Under the pieces are notes generated by a model. That model was not told the origin of the DNA. It saw only the letters and a program-made list of their open reading frames with translations, and made no database searches. A stretch of DNA of 64,000 nt from Campanula takesimana (Eukaryota > Streptophyta > Magnoliopsida > Asterales > Campanulaceae). The stretch covers positions 1 to 64,000 of the forward strand of contig JAOWBW010000159.1 in the NCBI GenBank assembly GCA_026119855.1, written 5' to 3'. Made by a program: the position numbers and the translations under genes. Below are positions 47,463 to 59,146 of the stretch, piece after piece; position 1 is the first letter of the stretch; each line of letters begins with the position of its first letter.

Positions 47463-47713
47463 CTCCCTCCGTCCCAGAAAGATAGTCCACTTTTTTTCGT
47501 TGTTACTACGAGGGAACTTTGATCAGTTATAAATGCTACTTATAATTATGTTAATGTGAATCTAAAAATTGATATTAATAGTATTTATAATGGTGTATCA
47601 AGAACAATTTCAAAAATTTCATTAGAATAATTAAAAGTAGCCTTAATTATTACTCAAATTTCCTTCGTAAAACCCATGAAAATAGGGGAACTATCATTCT
47701 GGGACAGAGGGAG
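47463..47713. mobile_element. Stowaway-like MITE
   Basis: Ends CTCCCTCCGTCCC and GGGACAGAGGGAG with TA flanks (47461-47462 and 47714-47715). Same subfamily as the MITE inside the Helitron at 17617 (CAGAAAGATAGT, AAAAGTAGCCTTA). Confidence 0.85.
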
Positions 47714-47993
47714 TATGTAACACCATTCTTTCCAAAAGGTTACATTGAAGAATAACTTGCTTATGACCTATCAACACATTATAATATCTAAACCTTTTTC
47801 TTTGAAAAGGATTGATTTAGGTTTAGGGGTCTGATTTATTTTGATTGGTTCGTGCTTATAGATGACGAAAAATAAGTGGAATTTCGTCAACCTGACATGG
47901 TGTGACAATCGCATGAGATAATTTATCTAGTTAAGGGTCGAGGTTGAATAATTCCGCTAGACTTGTAGCTGGTCTAAATGAATGGCATCAACA

Positions 47994-48236
47994 TTAAATA
48001 TTTGAGACGGATAAGGAGGTACTGACCCGGTTAACTTGTTGTATGCTAAATCTGGGGAAGTAAAGTTTTTCTGGTGAGGATGAAAATAGGTCTTTTATGA
48101 TTTGTTGGAGGGCTTTTGTGTCATTAGGGTGGCAGCGTTCGACTAGTGAAGGAGATGATATGGATAGGAAGTGTACAGCCGCCATAAACAACACTGATCC
48201 CGATTGACTTAGGCCTTGACAGAGACGAAGTGACAA
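47994..48236 (-). pseudogene. Possible fragment of a PGIP/FLOR1-like secreted LRR protein
   Basis: An 80-codon frame with a hydrophobic stretch (SVLFMAAVHFLSISSPSLV) then ERCHPNDTKALQQIIKDL. The pattern C-x-P-N-D-x-x-A-L-x-x-I-x-x-D/A-L after a signal-like segment is that of the LRR N-terminal cap in polygalacturonase-inhibitor and FLOR1-like proteins. It diverges after about residue 50 and no LRR repeats follow, so at best it is a truncated or captured fragment. The similarity is short and from memory. Confidence 0.35.
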
Positions 48237-48885
48237 AATTTCGTCAAATCGTCTGCATGCAGGTCCATAAACTGCTTGAATTCCGACACTTTGATAGAGT
48301 AAGGGATCCCGATGGAATGATTTTGAGGAGGGAAAAGAGGGGTGTGATAGCGGAGAGCGTAAAAAACAACTACAAAGGTCTTAAAATGATTATGACCTGT
48401 AACATGAATCTTCCTTCCGTCTTTTTTATCAGTTCACTTTTTGGCATTTGGGTGTTCATATACTTGTATACACACAGGAAAATGGAATTTTATAATAAAA
48501 CTTTATTCATTATGACTCACTTGTCACACAAACCTCATCAAAGTTTTCTTACTCACAACACCCACTAACTAAATGTATCAAATATAAACACTTTTTTTAA
48601 AGCCTATAACTTGGTAAAAAAAAAAAAAAGAACAAGAACAAATAAAAAAGACGGAACTTGTATATGTTATTGGTCAAAATGTGAATCAGTGTACAAAATG
48701 AAACTACATTGTTCACAATGAAAATTACATTTCTTAAGGAAAAAAAAAAACTACTTCCTTAGATTTAAACCGAGACAAGTTGCCTTCTGTTTCTTCTTGG
48801 ATGATCATGAGCCTTGCAAACCGCTAAAAAGACACGCTGTTATTCTTCTTGATGGGCTGGGAGATATACGTTTCTTTGCCAACGA
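48237..48885. other. Intergenic, nothing recognised
   Basis: A mixed-composition stretch to about 48420, then AT-rich. No supported gene. Confidence 0.35.
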
Positions 48886-51135
48886 GGCTTTGTCTTGTGC
48901 ACAGTTTCAAAACGGAGAGTTCTGCAAACGGAGCACATTTTGAAACGGAGCATTACAAAACGGAGCAAATTTTCTTATAAATGTGTTTGGTGCAACACTT
49001 CAAAACGCTCATATAAAAATTGAATATTTATTAACAATGCCATTTTTACCCTTTTAAAAGTAACATTATTTACTAAACACATTAAATTTTAAGTACATTT
49101 TTCCCAGAAAGACACAATCACTTTGATTTTACTATCTCCAAGATAAATAATGTTTGGTAAATACCATTACACAATAAGAATATGTATTATAAAAAAGAAA
49201 AATCACAAATGAAATTAGAGGGAATGGGATGCATATAATCTCTCATGTTCAACATAAAAAATAAGAATTAATAAAAAAAAAACTCCATACTATTGTTTAA
49301 AATGTTCACTCATCTCAACACTTATCAAATATTTTAAAAGAAACTTGAATAACATTTTATTCAAGTCCAGTGATAACTGCCACAAATAGACTGTAACAGA
49401 GATTGCCGAAAATTATCCATCATCTGATTTTCTTCTCTACGGTTGGTTGATTGAGGAACTTCACAGCCTTCACCTGAGTTGTGGTTTTCATTTATCTCAT
49501 CATCACTACCTTCATTCGGGCAATCGGTAGGATTTTCATCACGAAAAAACATGTCATCATCAATGCGGGCTTCACGTCGAATGAAGTTGTGTATTGCCAT
49601 GGTTGCAATTACAATTAACATTTGTGTCTTGAAAGGAAACGCTGGCATGACCTTTAATATTTTAAATCTTGCTTTCCAAACCCCGAAAGACATTTCAATG
49701 ACACTTCTCAGAGAAGAGTGAGCTTTATTAAACCTTTCTTGTCTATTCCTTGGACGTTGGGATGATTTCGAACCCCTTCGAAAATCAGGTAAATGATATC
49801 TTACATTCTTAAATGGTGCAAGAAAACCTTTTGTATTTGGATATCCAGCATCAACTAGGTAATATTTTCCTGCACGTCATAACATATTTTATATATAAAA
49901 AAAAAAAAATACTATAACAACATATAATCAATCAAAGTTATAAAGATACGTACCATTTGGTGGATGTGGAAACTTAAGTTCAGATTGTGCTCTAGCAAGC
50001 TCAAATATGCGTGAATCGTGTGCAATTCCTTCCCACCCATCCCATACAAATATAAAGCACATATCAAAATCACATATTGCCAAAATATTTTGAGTAGCAT
50101 ATCCTTTTCTTCCAATATACGCAGCTATATTTTCTTTTGGTGGTACTGCACATACATGAGTTCCATCAATTGCACCTATGCAATTCTACATGATAAAACA
50201 TATATATTAAGTACTTTTGTATTTGAAAATTTTCAAAGAAATATTATTAATGAGCAAGTGAATATCAATTACCTCAAAGAATTGGTACTTGGGATTCTTT
50301 GCTATGTGAGGATGAACTTGAGCACCTAAATCTTCACTTTGTTTAATGTAGTCAACTGACATTCTTACTACCGCATTCAGCACATCATAGAAATGCTTGC
50401 CAATTGACCAACCAGAACGATGAAATATATCTTGTGTTTGCCTATTTGTTGCTCCTTGTCCAACGATATACATGAAAATGGCAACTCTTTCCTTTATAGT
50501 TGCATGATTAGTGGGTTTTAAACCATAACTATTTTCTAGAATATTGCATAGATTCTCAAAAAACATGTGGCAACATTCGCAAGTTTTCTTGACATACCCT
50601 TGGATTACCTTTAAGTTTTTCATTAACCCAATCTTGACCAGTTTTGGAAGAATTCCTAGCTGGTTCCTTATGCACATGTTTGATATAGTAGTTTGTCATA
50701 CCTTCAAGTATTCCAACAATTTCCATATCTTTGTGAAGATCATCAAATACGTACTGAAAAATGATGTTGTTATAGTCTTCTCCATCTTCTTGCTCAGAAT
50801 CACTTGAATCTGCATCATTTTCATTTCTCAGTTGTTCAACAAACTCAGCCCAATAATCTAAATCATCTTCATCCATTACACTGTAGTAAAAAAAAAAAAA
50901 AACAAGTGTTAGCAAGAAGTAAGAAAATGCTATATTTTTTTTTAACTGAAATTTATATAGAGACAAAATATAAACTACGTTTTTCAAACACACGGAATAT
51001 TATCAACTGAACAATCAGATTTTAATAATGAAGCAATAAAAATATAATCCACCAAAACAAGTAGCTTCCAAAAAGTACTAGAAAAGTTACTTGACTAAGT
51101 CATAATCAATGAAATGCTAATAACAAAAAGTCTTT
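48886..51135 (-). mobile_element. PIF/Harbinger DNA transposon, right part displaced by the copia insertion
   Basis: The left terminus near 48886 (GGCTTTGTCTTGTGCACAGT, then repeated AAACGGAGC words at 48917, 48933, 48951 and 48967) precedes a minus-strand ALP1-like transposase. The opposite terminus is not found before 51135, where a copia LTR begins, so the rest of the element should lie beyond that retrotransposon, outside the window. The Myb-like second ORF typical of PIF/Harbinger was not seen and may be there. Confidence 0.7.
49361..50876 (-). pseudogene. PIF/Harbinger (ALP1-like) transposase with a frameshift
   Basis: DDE-type transposase gene, minus strand. The start is taken at 50876 (MDEDDLDYWAEFVEQ), typical of the family's acidic N-terminus. 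Exon 1 runs to 50273, exon 2 is 50185-49954 and exon 3 is 49869-49361, with GT/AG introns 50272-50186 and 49953-49870. Catalytic motifs are present: GAIDGTHV (first Asp) and VWDGWEGIAHDSRIF (second Asp) in exon 2, and SLRSVIEMSFGVWK (Glu) in exon 3. In exon 1 the frame changes at an A6 run (50558-50563; T6 on the gene strand), one base longer than the family reading frame allows, giving a TGA right after it. Everything else reads cleanly, so the lesion is recent or a sequencing error. Host ALP1 genes are domesticated relatives, but terminal repeats here favour a transposon. Confidence 0.85.
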
Positions 51136-52561
51136 TGTTGGGTATGCTTATCACTTAACCCTCCTACTTTGTTAGAATTGATTGATACCATCACCTAAGT
51201 GTATTTTAAGGACTTTAGGACCCTATGTAAGAAGTTTTTATAACTTCAATTTTTAGCTAAGTCCTCTTTATAGACTAGGCTTAGAGGTTAGGGCTGAAGC
51301 TTTGGATTCAAGGTCAAAAGAGCAAAAAGCCAATTTTGGTGCGCATCCTTCCATGCGCAGCGCATCACCTTCTGCGCATCCTATGCGCATGAGCATCATG
51401 CGCACGAAAGACCTGCCTTGGTTTATTCTTTCATCTCTTGACCTACCTTTGTATAACTTGGAAAGCGTCATCTCAAGCTACGCTTTCGAATGAGCCAAAA
51501 TGCTGATGTGGACAAACGACAAATCAAATACACTCAGCATACACGTAGATGGAGACGCGCCTCTAGTTTGAATTTCAAATATAAAGACAGCTGTCATCCT
51601 TCTAGAAGAAGTTTGAAATCTGTCAACTTGCTGTCTCCAACGGCTATAAAGGACACGTGCGCACCAATCACATTGTGACAGAACATCGTCCTTGCTCTGC
51701 TCCCCAACGGCTATTTCTTGGAGCTCAGCTATAAATAGCAAGCTCATCCTCATTTTCTAAGTTGCTTGTGAATTGCTAAAGAATTGCTTCCAAAGAGAAA
51801 GTTTGAAGATTTGAAGATTGCTTGCTCATTTCCAGAATTCTCAAGAACAACCTTCTCACCTTCATACTCAATCCAAGCCCAGATCCTATAAAGCCTTAAT
51901 AACACCTGAATCTTGTGCTCTCCATCTTATAGATTCAAAGAGCCCAGATTTCTGAAACACACACTCACCTCTTGAAGTTCCGATCTTATCGATCATACTT
52001 CTAGAGAAACACTGGTTATTGTCTAGGATTTTGTTCATTCATAGATTATAGATCTTTGAGATAGTTTGTTCTAAATCGTTGTAATCTGTAACTCTCTCAT
52101 AATAAGATCTCCATTAGAAATCCAAGACTAACCATCTTGGTAGAGGACGTAGATCTTTTCGCGACCGAACCTCTCCAAATAGCGTGTCTATTGTTTGTGC
52201 TTTTCATTCTACATTTTAAGCTATACTCATATATTGTTTTGTTTGATCTTTGTAGATTGTATTGCTTTGACAGAATTGTGTTTGTGAGCTTTTTGCCTTA
52301 GTTCCATCTTGCGCCTATCATTAAGCTAAAACTTAGTGCGTACGTATTTACACTTCTGCGCATACTCCCTGCGCATAAGTGACTGCTTTAAGACTTCCGC
52401 TGTGCATTTCTCACTCTTGCTGCGCGCTATACTTAGCCAATTTAAGAGTCGTGCGCATTTGCCATTGCTTTGCAAAAGGGTTTGAAAATAATTTTAAATC
52501 GCTATTCACCCCCCCCCCCTCTAGCAATTTTCATACCCTTGTTGCCCTTCTGGGACCAACA
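51136..52561 (+). repeat. Copia 5' LTR, 1426 bp
   Basis: Starts TGTTGGGTATGC and ends GGGACCAACA, giving TGTTGG...CCAACA inverted termini. TATA box TATAAATA at 51730-51737. Upstream U3 has a cluster of TGCGCA/GCGCAT words (51340-51405). The 3' part has a C11-type run near 52509-52519. Confidence 0.9.
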
Positions 52562-52563
52562 AG

Positions 52564-52575
52564 TGGTATCAGAGC
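52564..52575 (+). other. Primer-binding site (initiator tRNA-Met)
   Basis: TGGTATCAGAGC, complementary to the 3' end of plant initiator tRNA-Met, begins two bases after the 5' LTR. It primes minus-strand DNA synthesis. Confidence 0.9.
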
Positions 52576-52634
52576 AAACACCTTTATAAAACATTTCTGT
52601 TTTTCAAGCTTAACAGCTTGGGTGCCGATTCGAT

Positions 52635-54964
52635 ATGGCAAACTCAAAACCTATGGCAACTGCAAACTACACTCATGTTCCGGTCTTTGATGAAGATCAT
52701 TTTGACGTATGGAAATTCAGCATCTTAACTCATCTCAACTCAATCGATGAAAGACTTCATGACACCGTGGTTTATGGACCTTACATTCCTATGAAAGCGA
52801 ATCCAAATCCGCGTACAAATGTTGTTCAACCAACTGTCAAGAAACCAAAGGAAGAATGGACTGAGGAAGAAACAAGGAGAGTTGCAAATGATGGTAAAGC
52901 AAGAAACATTCTTCTAAGCACTCTAAGCACGGCTATGAAACAACAAGTCATGCATTGTGCTACCGCCAATGAGTTATGGGATGCTATTGAAGAACATATA
53001 GAAGGAGACACCGTGTGCAAGGAAAACAAGAAATATGAAGTACAAAAGAGATTCAACAATTTCTCTCAACTTCCCGGTGAAACCTTAAGACAAACTTATG
53101 AACGCTTTTGTGAAATTATAAATCTATGTATTTCACTTGGCATGAAGTTTTCGAACAAAGATTTAAATGTCAATTTTCTTCAAGCTTTTGGATCAAGATA
53201 CCTACATAAATCAAGCGCCCTAGAAGACGCTGGAACTTTGGATGTATGGACACTTAGAAATCTTTATGCAAATCTCAAAGTCTATGAACTCAAGCTTTAG
53301 CGTATAAGTGAAACTGAAGGAAAATCCAAGTCCATTGCAATGGTGGCGCAAAGAGAAGAAGCACCTGCGCAAGCTCAAGTTCAAGTTGAGAAAAACGCAG
53401 ATCCCAAAATTTCTACTTCTGAGCTATTGGACATGGATGATGAAGACTTCGCTTTATTTGTGAAGAAATTTCAAAAGTTCAGAAAATTCTCAAGACCCAG
53501 CTCAAACAACAAATTTCAAGGATCTTCCAGCAGAGCTCCTCCAAAATTCACGAGGAGTAGTGATTCTAAAAGAAAAGAAGATCTTGTTTGCTTTAATTGC
53601 AGGAAACCAGGACACTTTGCTTCAAGCTGCCCAACTCCAAAATTTGAATATATGCAGAAGAAGAGCAGCCATACTCCCAAGTTCACTCCCAAATTCACTC
53701 CTCACAAGGGAATGGTTGCGGAAGAAGCAGCACCAGCAAATGAGCAGAACACTTGGATTGAAACAGACTCAGATGAGAGCGATGAAGATTCCGATGATGG
53801 ACTCGTTTGTTTGGTGGCAAATGATGATGCAGTTGATACTTGTGATTCTGATGATGACTTCTCCAAGGATGTTCCTGATATGAATGCATTGAATAAACCT
53901 ATCAAGAAATCTGCAGGTTTTCAAGAAGAGAAAAGGAAGAAAGGACCAACCATCAGCGAGCTCGTGGAACAAGGATTTCTCACTCCGGCTCAAAGCGATG
54001 GTGGATTGTTATTCTCACGATGCGATCTAAGTGCAAGGAACAAGTTGAGAAAAGGAGCTTACATTAGACTTCAAGTTGAACCAACTGCTCCAATCTCCAA
54101 AATCAATGATGATGAAGTGATTGCTGAACAAGAAAAATTGTTCAAAAAGGCTGAAAAGGTAATCACTAGATTTGATAGTATGAAGGAAGCTTTAGCACTA
54201 TCATGTGATGAAATTTCCCAGCTTAAGACCGATAAATCTTTACTTAAATCTGAACTCACCCTCCTTAAGGAGCAGATAAAGAGCATGACTCCTCTTACTG
54301 TTAAAAACTCGTTTCTAACAGAACAGAACTCACTTCTTAAAGTTCAAAACGATGAATTGGTTGCTCAAATTACTGATCTTAAAAAGATTACAAATGAGTG
54401 GTCTAATTCTCGTGTCACTATGGAGAACATATTTGAGTCCCAAAAAGTCAGTGGTGATAAAAGTGGCTTGGGATTCTCATCAACTAGTGACAACTTTAAA
54501 TGTGATGTCTGTGCTGAAAGAAATAGTGAATTTACAAACCAACAAACTTTTGAAATTCCCAAGGAAAAACATTCTAATTCAATGGGTAAAGGACATGAAA
54601 AAGTCAAGAGACAAACATTCCATTATGTCTACCCAATGAAGCAATTTGGGAAAGCTAATGGGAAAGATATAGCTACAGATGAATCATCCTCTAGCAAAAT
54701 CCCTCTTGAAACCAAGAGCGCTCCTTCTACAAGTAATCATTATGCGCCAAGGAGCCATGCGCCTCACCGCCATGCGCATCCTAGCCCTATGCGCACTCCT
54801 AGAAAAAGCGCTCCAAAATTTCAAAAGAAAATTTTTGTTAAGGCTGACTCATCTGACCCAAGGAAGAATGATATCCCTAAGAAAAGTAAAGAGTTTGTGA
54901 AAACTCATGTGATTATTTCATCATTGTTCCATTTGTGATTGTTCTGGGCACAAGGCCGTGGAAT
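52635..54964 (+). pseudogene. Copia gag polyprotein, interrupted
   Basis: Capsid-type region in frame from 52635: FDVWKFSILTHL near the start, then FNNFSQLPGETLRQTYERF. This is broken by an in-frame TAG at 53298-53300, after which the same frame resumes (EGKSKSIAMVAQRE). A CCHC zinc knuckle CFNCRKPGHFASSC follows at about 53589-53630, then an acidic stretch and a long coiled coil (about 54112-54290). The frame ends at a TGA (54936-54938). A second CCHC knuckle, CSICDCSGHKAVEC (54925-54966), lies in the next frame, so a frameshift occurred just before it. Gag packages the RNA genome. A 3' stretch rich in ATGCGC words (54744-54796) codes for PRSHAPHRHAHPSPM. Confidence 0.85.
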
Positions 54965-55081
54965 GCCTTTTGCGATTCACTCCCAATGCCAAAGGACGTA
55001 AAAACCCTAAGGTCAAGCAAGAGTGGGTTGTCAAAAGTTGCTAACCCTAGGACCCAAAAGGAATAAAGGGGACCTGCTTAA

Positions 55082-58000
55082 ATGTCTATATTTCAGGTTC
55101 TTTGTTTCATGGCTGGATCTTCAAAAGTTAGAAATTATGAATGGATTCTCGATAGTGGGTGTTCAAGACACATGACTGGAGATGAATCCTTATTAGAAGA
55201 TGTCCATGAAGAAAGAGGCCCCTCAGTTACATTTGGTGATAATAACAAGGGTCAAGTTGTAGCATATGGAAAGCTCAAGAAAAACAAAGTGTGCATTGAA
55301 AGAGTCTCTCTCGTCGAAGGACTCAAGCACAACTTATTATCCATATCTCAATTCTGCGACAAAGGATTAGAATGCCATTTCTCTTCAACGCAATGTCTTA
55401 TCAAGAATGGCAAAACTGGAGCTATCTTACTCACGGGTTATCGTAAGACAAATATTTACATCATTGATTTCCATAGTATGAACTCTAGTACTAATCTTTG
55501 TTTTGTAGCTAAAAGTGTAAGCGAGAATAGTTGGCTATGGCACAAGCGCATGAGTCACTTGAACTTCAAATGTCTATCAAAACTCAGCAGGGACAATCTT
55601 GTCAAAGGACTCCCCAAAGTTGCTGATCATCATGACAACAAATGCGCAGCTTGTCAACTAGGCAAACAATCAAAGCAGTCTTTCTCCAGCAAGACAAATC
55701 CCTCAACTTCAAAATGTTTGCAACTGCTGCACATTGATCTATTTGGACCAGTTACCACTGCAAGCATCAAAAGAAATAAATATACTTTAGTTGTGGTGGA
55801 CGATTTCTCAAGATATACATGGGTGGAAATGATGATCTCAAAAGATGATTGTTACGACATTCTCACCACTCTATTCAGACTGCTCCAAACCCAAAAAGAA
55901 GATGACATTGTTAGTGTTCGATCCGATAATGGAACAGAATTCAAGAACAACGGTGTTGCTCGATATTGCGACGATCATGGGATAGATCACAACTTCTCAA
56001 CTGCTGGAGTTCCACAACAAAATGGTGTAGTGGAAAGAAAGAATAGGACGTTGATTGAAGCAGGAAAGAGGATGATAGCCGAAGCGAAATTGCCTAAGTA
56101 CTTTTGGGAAGAAGCTATCAACACTGCATGTTTTACTCAAAATCGCTCCCTCATCAACAAACGTCACAACAAGACTCCATATGAACTTTGGCGTGGTAGA
56201 ACTCCCAACATTGCATTCTTCAAGATCTTTGGTTGCAAATGTTATATCCTCTACAACGGAAATGAACATAGAGGTAAATTCGATGCCAAAGCCGACGAAG
56301 GTATTTTTGTTGGGTATGCCAAACACTCTAAAGCTTTTCGTGTTTTTAATAGAACTACATTAGTGATAGTTGAATCTGTACATGTTACATTTGATGAACA
56401 TTCTCTCATTGAGCCACATTTGGCTCCAAATGTTGCTGATGATTCTATTGAGCTAAATGATACAGGTGCTCCTATTTATGTTGCGCCCACTCAAGATCAG
56501 AATCTATCAACATAAGGAAATCCATCTACATCAAATGCGCCTAATTCAATGTATAATGCGCCTGGTGAATCCTCTATTGCGCCTCACTCAAATGATGCGC
56601 CTCATGATTCCTCTCACGCGCCTATTTCTACTGCTGCATCTGGTGTAAACCCAAATTTCAATTCTGAGCCAGTTCAACCCCCAAATTTCAATGACTTTGA
56701 ATCTGGTGAAGATGTACCAATTGAAGACCTTCAAGTTACTACTACTCAACCTAACTTACCTCCTGAAATTCGTGAAGTTAGAGGTCACCCAATTGCTAAT
56801 ATCATTGGTGATCTTCAAGTTGGTGTTCGTACAAGGAGAGCTACAAACTTTGATGCTTACACTGCTTTTATCTCTCAAATTGAACCGAAGAAGGCTGATG
56901 AAGCGCTCCAAGATCCTAATTGGGTTGTTGCAATGCAAGAAGAACTCAATCAATTTGAACGATGTAAGGTTTGGACTCTAGTTCCTAGACCAAATGATCA
57001 TGGAGTGATTGGTACGAAATGGGTGTTCAGGAACAAGATGGATGAGAATGGAACCATCACGAGAAACAAAGCAAGATTGGTTGCACAAGGCTATAGGCAA
57101 GAAGAAGGAATTGATTACGATGAAACTTTTGCGCCCGTAGCTAGACTTGAAGCTATCAGATTATTTCTAGCTTACGCCGCTCACAAGAACTTCAAGTTAT
57201 ATCAAATGGATGTGAAGAGCGCGTTTCTAAATTGTGAACTCCAAGAACAAGTCTATGTTGCTCAACCACCTGGGTTTGAAGATTCACAATTTCCAAATCA
57301 TGTCTACAAACTCCAGAAAGCTTTGTATGGACTCAAGCAAGCACCAAGAGCATGGTATGATACACTATCCAAGTTTCTCATCGAAAAAGGCTTCACTCGC
57401 GGTAAAATCGATACAACTCTTTTCATTACCAAACATAATGGTCATAAATTACTTGTTCAAATTTATGTTGATGATATTATATTTGGTTCTACTAATGAAT
57501 TGTTGTGCAAGCGCTTTGAGAAACTAATGAAGAGCAAGTTTGAAATGAGCATGATGGGAGAACTCACATTCTTCCTCGGGCTTCAAATCAAGCAAATAAG
57601 TGAAGGCATATTCATCAATCAAGCCAAATATACAAAGGACTTAATCAAGAAATTTGGACTTGAGAACGCCAAAGCATACGATACTCCAATGGCTACCGGC
57701 AACAAACTTGACAAAGACTTAAAAGGTAAAAAGGTTGATCAAACTCTTTATCGAGGAATGATTGGCTCACTCCTTTATCTTACTGCTAGTAGGCCCGATA
57801 TTATGTTTAGTGTTTGTGTTTGTGCTCGTTATCAATCCGACCCTAGAGAAGCACACTTAATTGCTGTGAAACGTATTATAAGATATCTCTCTGGCACTGT
57901 TAACCTTGGACTTTGGTACACCAAAGATTCGAACTTTAAACTTGTAGGTTATTCAGATGCGGATTATGCAGCATGCACAATTGACATGAAAAGCACAAGC

Positions 58001-58408
58001 GGCACTTGTCATTTCCTCGGATATCGACTTGTGTCATGGGCAAGTAAGAAGCAAAATACAGTTTCTGTCTCTACAACTGAAGCAGAATATATCGCTGCTG
58101 GAAGCTGTTGCTGTCAAATTCTGTGGATGAAGCAGCAATTAGTGGACTATGACATCAAAGAAGAAAAATGTCCCATTTATTGCGACAACACTTCAACAAT
58201 TGCTGTTTCTGAAAATCCTGTCATGCATTCGAAGATCAAACACATCGACATTAAATATCACTTCCTCAAAGACCACGTGGAAAAAGGGAATATACATCTA
58301 GAACACGTGGGAACCGACTATCAAATCGCCGACATTCTTACAAAAGCACTTGATGCTAAGAGGTTCATCTTTCTTAGAGGAGAAATGGGTATGCTCGAAC
58401 TAAGCTAA
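55082..58408 (+). pseudogene. Copia pol: protease, integrase, reverse transcriptase, RNase H
   Basis: One frame with a single in-frame TAA at 56513-56515. Protease site DSGCSRHMTG near residue 27; GAG-pre-integrase WHKRMSHLNFKCLSKL with a CAACQLGK zinc motif; integrase core with HIDLFGPV, SDNGTEF and QQNGVVERKNRT (D, D, E). After the stop, reverse transcriptase with KARLVAQGYRQEEGIDYDET, MDVKSAFLNCEL and the active site YVDDIIFGS; RNase H with YSDADYAACTIDMKST, TTEAEYIAA and DNTSTIAVSENPVMHSK; and the copia C-terminus ADILTKALD. All domains are complete apart from the stop between integrase and RT, where the sequence is a Thr/Pro/Asn-rich linker. The frame differs from gag, with additional stops at 55042-55044 and 55079-55081. 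Confidence 0.92.
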
Positions 58409-59146
58409 ATTTTGTCAATATGATTTGTCAATACTAATAACTTTGTTGTTGATAAAATTCTAAGTTAGACATACACCATGCGCCTGCGCACAAGAAGCGC
58501 ACGGAGCTATGCGCATAAGGTAAAACCGTTGATGTTTTTCTATCTTGAAACTCTGCGCACTTTAAAGCTGCGCATATTGATCATGCGCATGACCCCTGGA
58601 TCTAAGGTACGTTCTCTTTTTAATAGTTTCACTTAGGTCCTTGACTTGATGAGTCAGCATAATTCGCAAGGGTACTTGTGTAATTATTATTTTCCCTCGT
58701 CATTTTATTTGAATTTTTTTGGGAAATTACATTTCTGCCCTCTGCGCACGTCCCACCTCATTTAATGCAAAGGCATTGAGTGACGCGCATTTAATGCTCT
58801 TTGTGTGCTGATTATGACGGAATAGGAAAATATTCGTTTTGACCATTAATGACTGACACACGCGCGCGGCTAGGACTTTTCACGCGCGCTCCTCAATGGG
58901 CCACGTCATCTGCGCGTGCAACTCACTTGCGCGTGCGCCCCAATCGCCTGACTTTCACCAACTTGTTGTCAACGCGCATGACGTAGGCATTTTTTTTATG
59001 ATTAAAACCTACTCCGCCGTCTCTCTCTCTCCTCATTTCTCTGCTAAATCTTTCCTCAACCGCCTTCTTCTCTTTCTGACATCTTTCTCTCTCTCTCTGC
59101 ACTCAATCTCTACTTTTCCTTGAAATCTTCTCTATATATATATATC
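58409..59146 (+). promoter_or_regulatory. Spacer between pol and ORF3 with gene-like leader
   Basis: Non-coding. Contains many TGCGCA/ACGCGC words (58484-58595, 58740-58980), then a TATGATTAAAACC stretch and a CT-rich leader (59010-59130) ending in (TA)n right before the ORF3 start. The layout resembles a plant promoter plus 5'UTR, but no start site is proven. Confidence 0.4.

Noticed and set aside
53298..53300. Gag TAG as a programmed readthrough site
   Set aside because: It lies inside the capsid-to-knuckle region rather than at a gag-pol border, and other stops and frameshifts in the element make simple decay more likely.
53516..54607. Minus-strand and off-frame frames within gag
   Set aside because: Shadows of the gag frame; the low-complexity His/Ser-rich translations follow from the acidic coding sequence.
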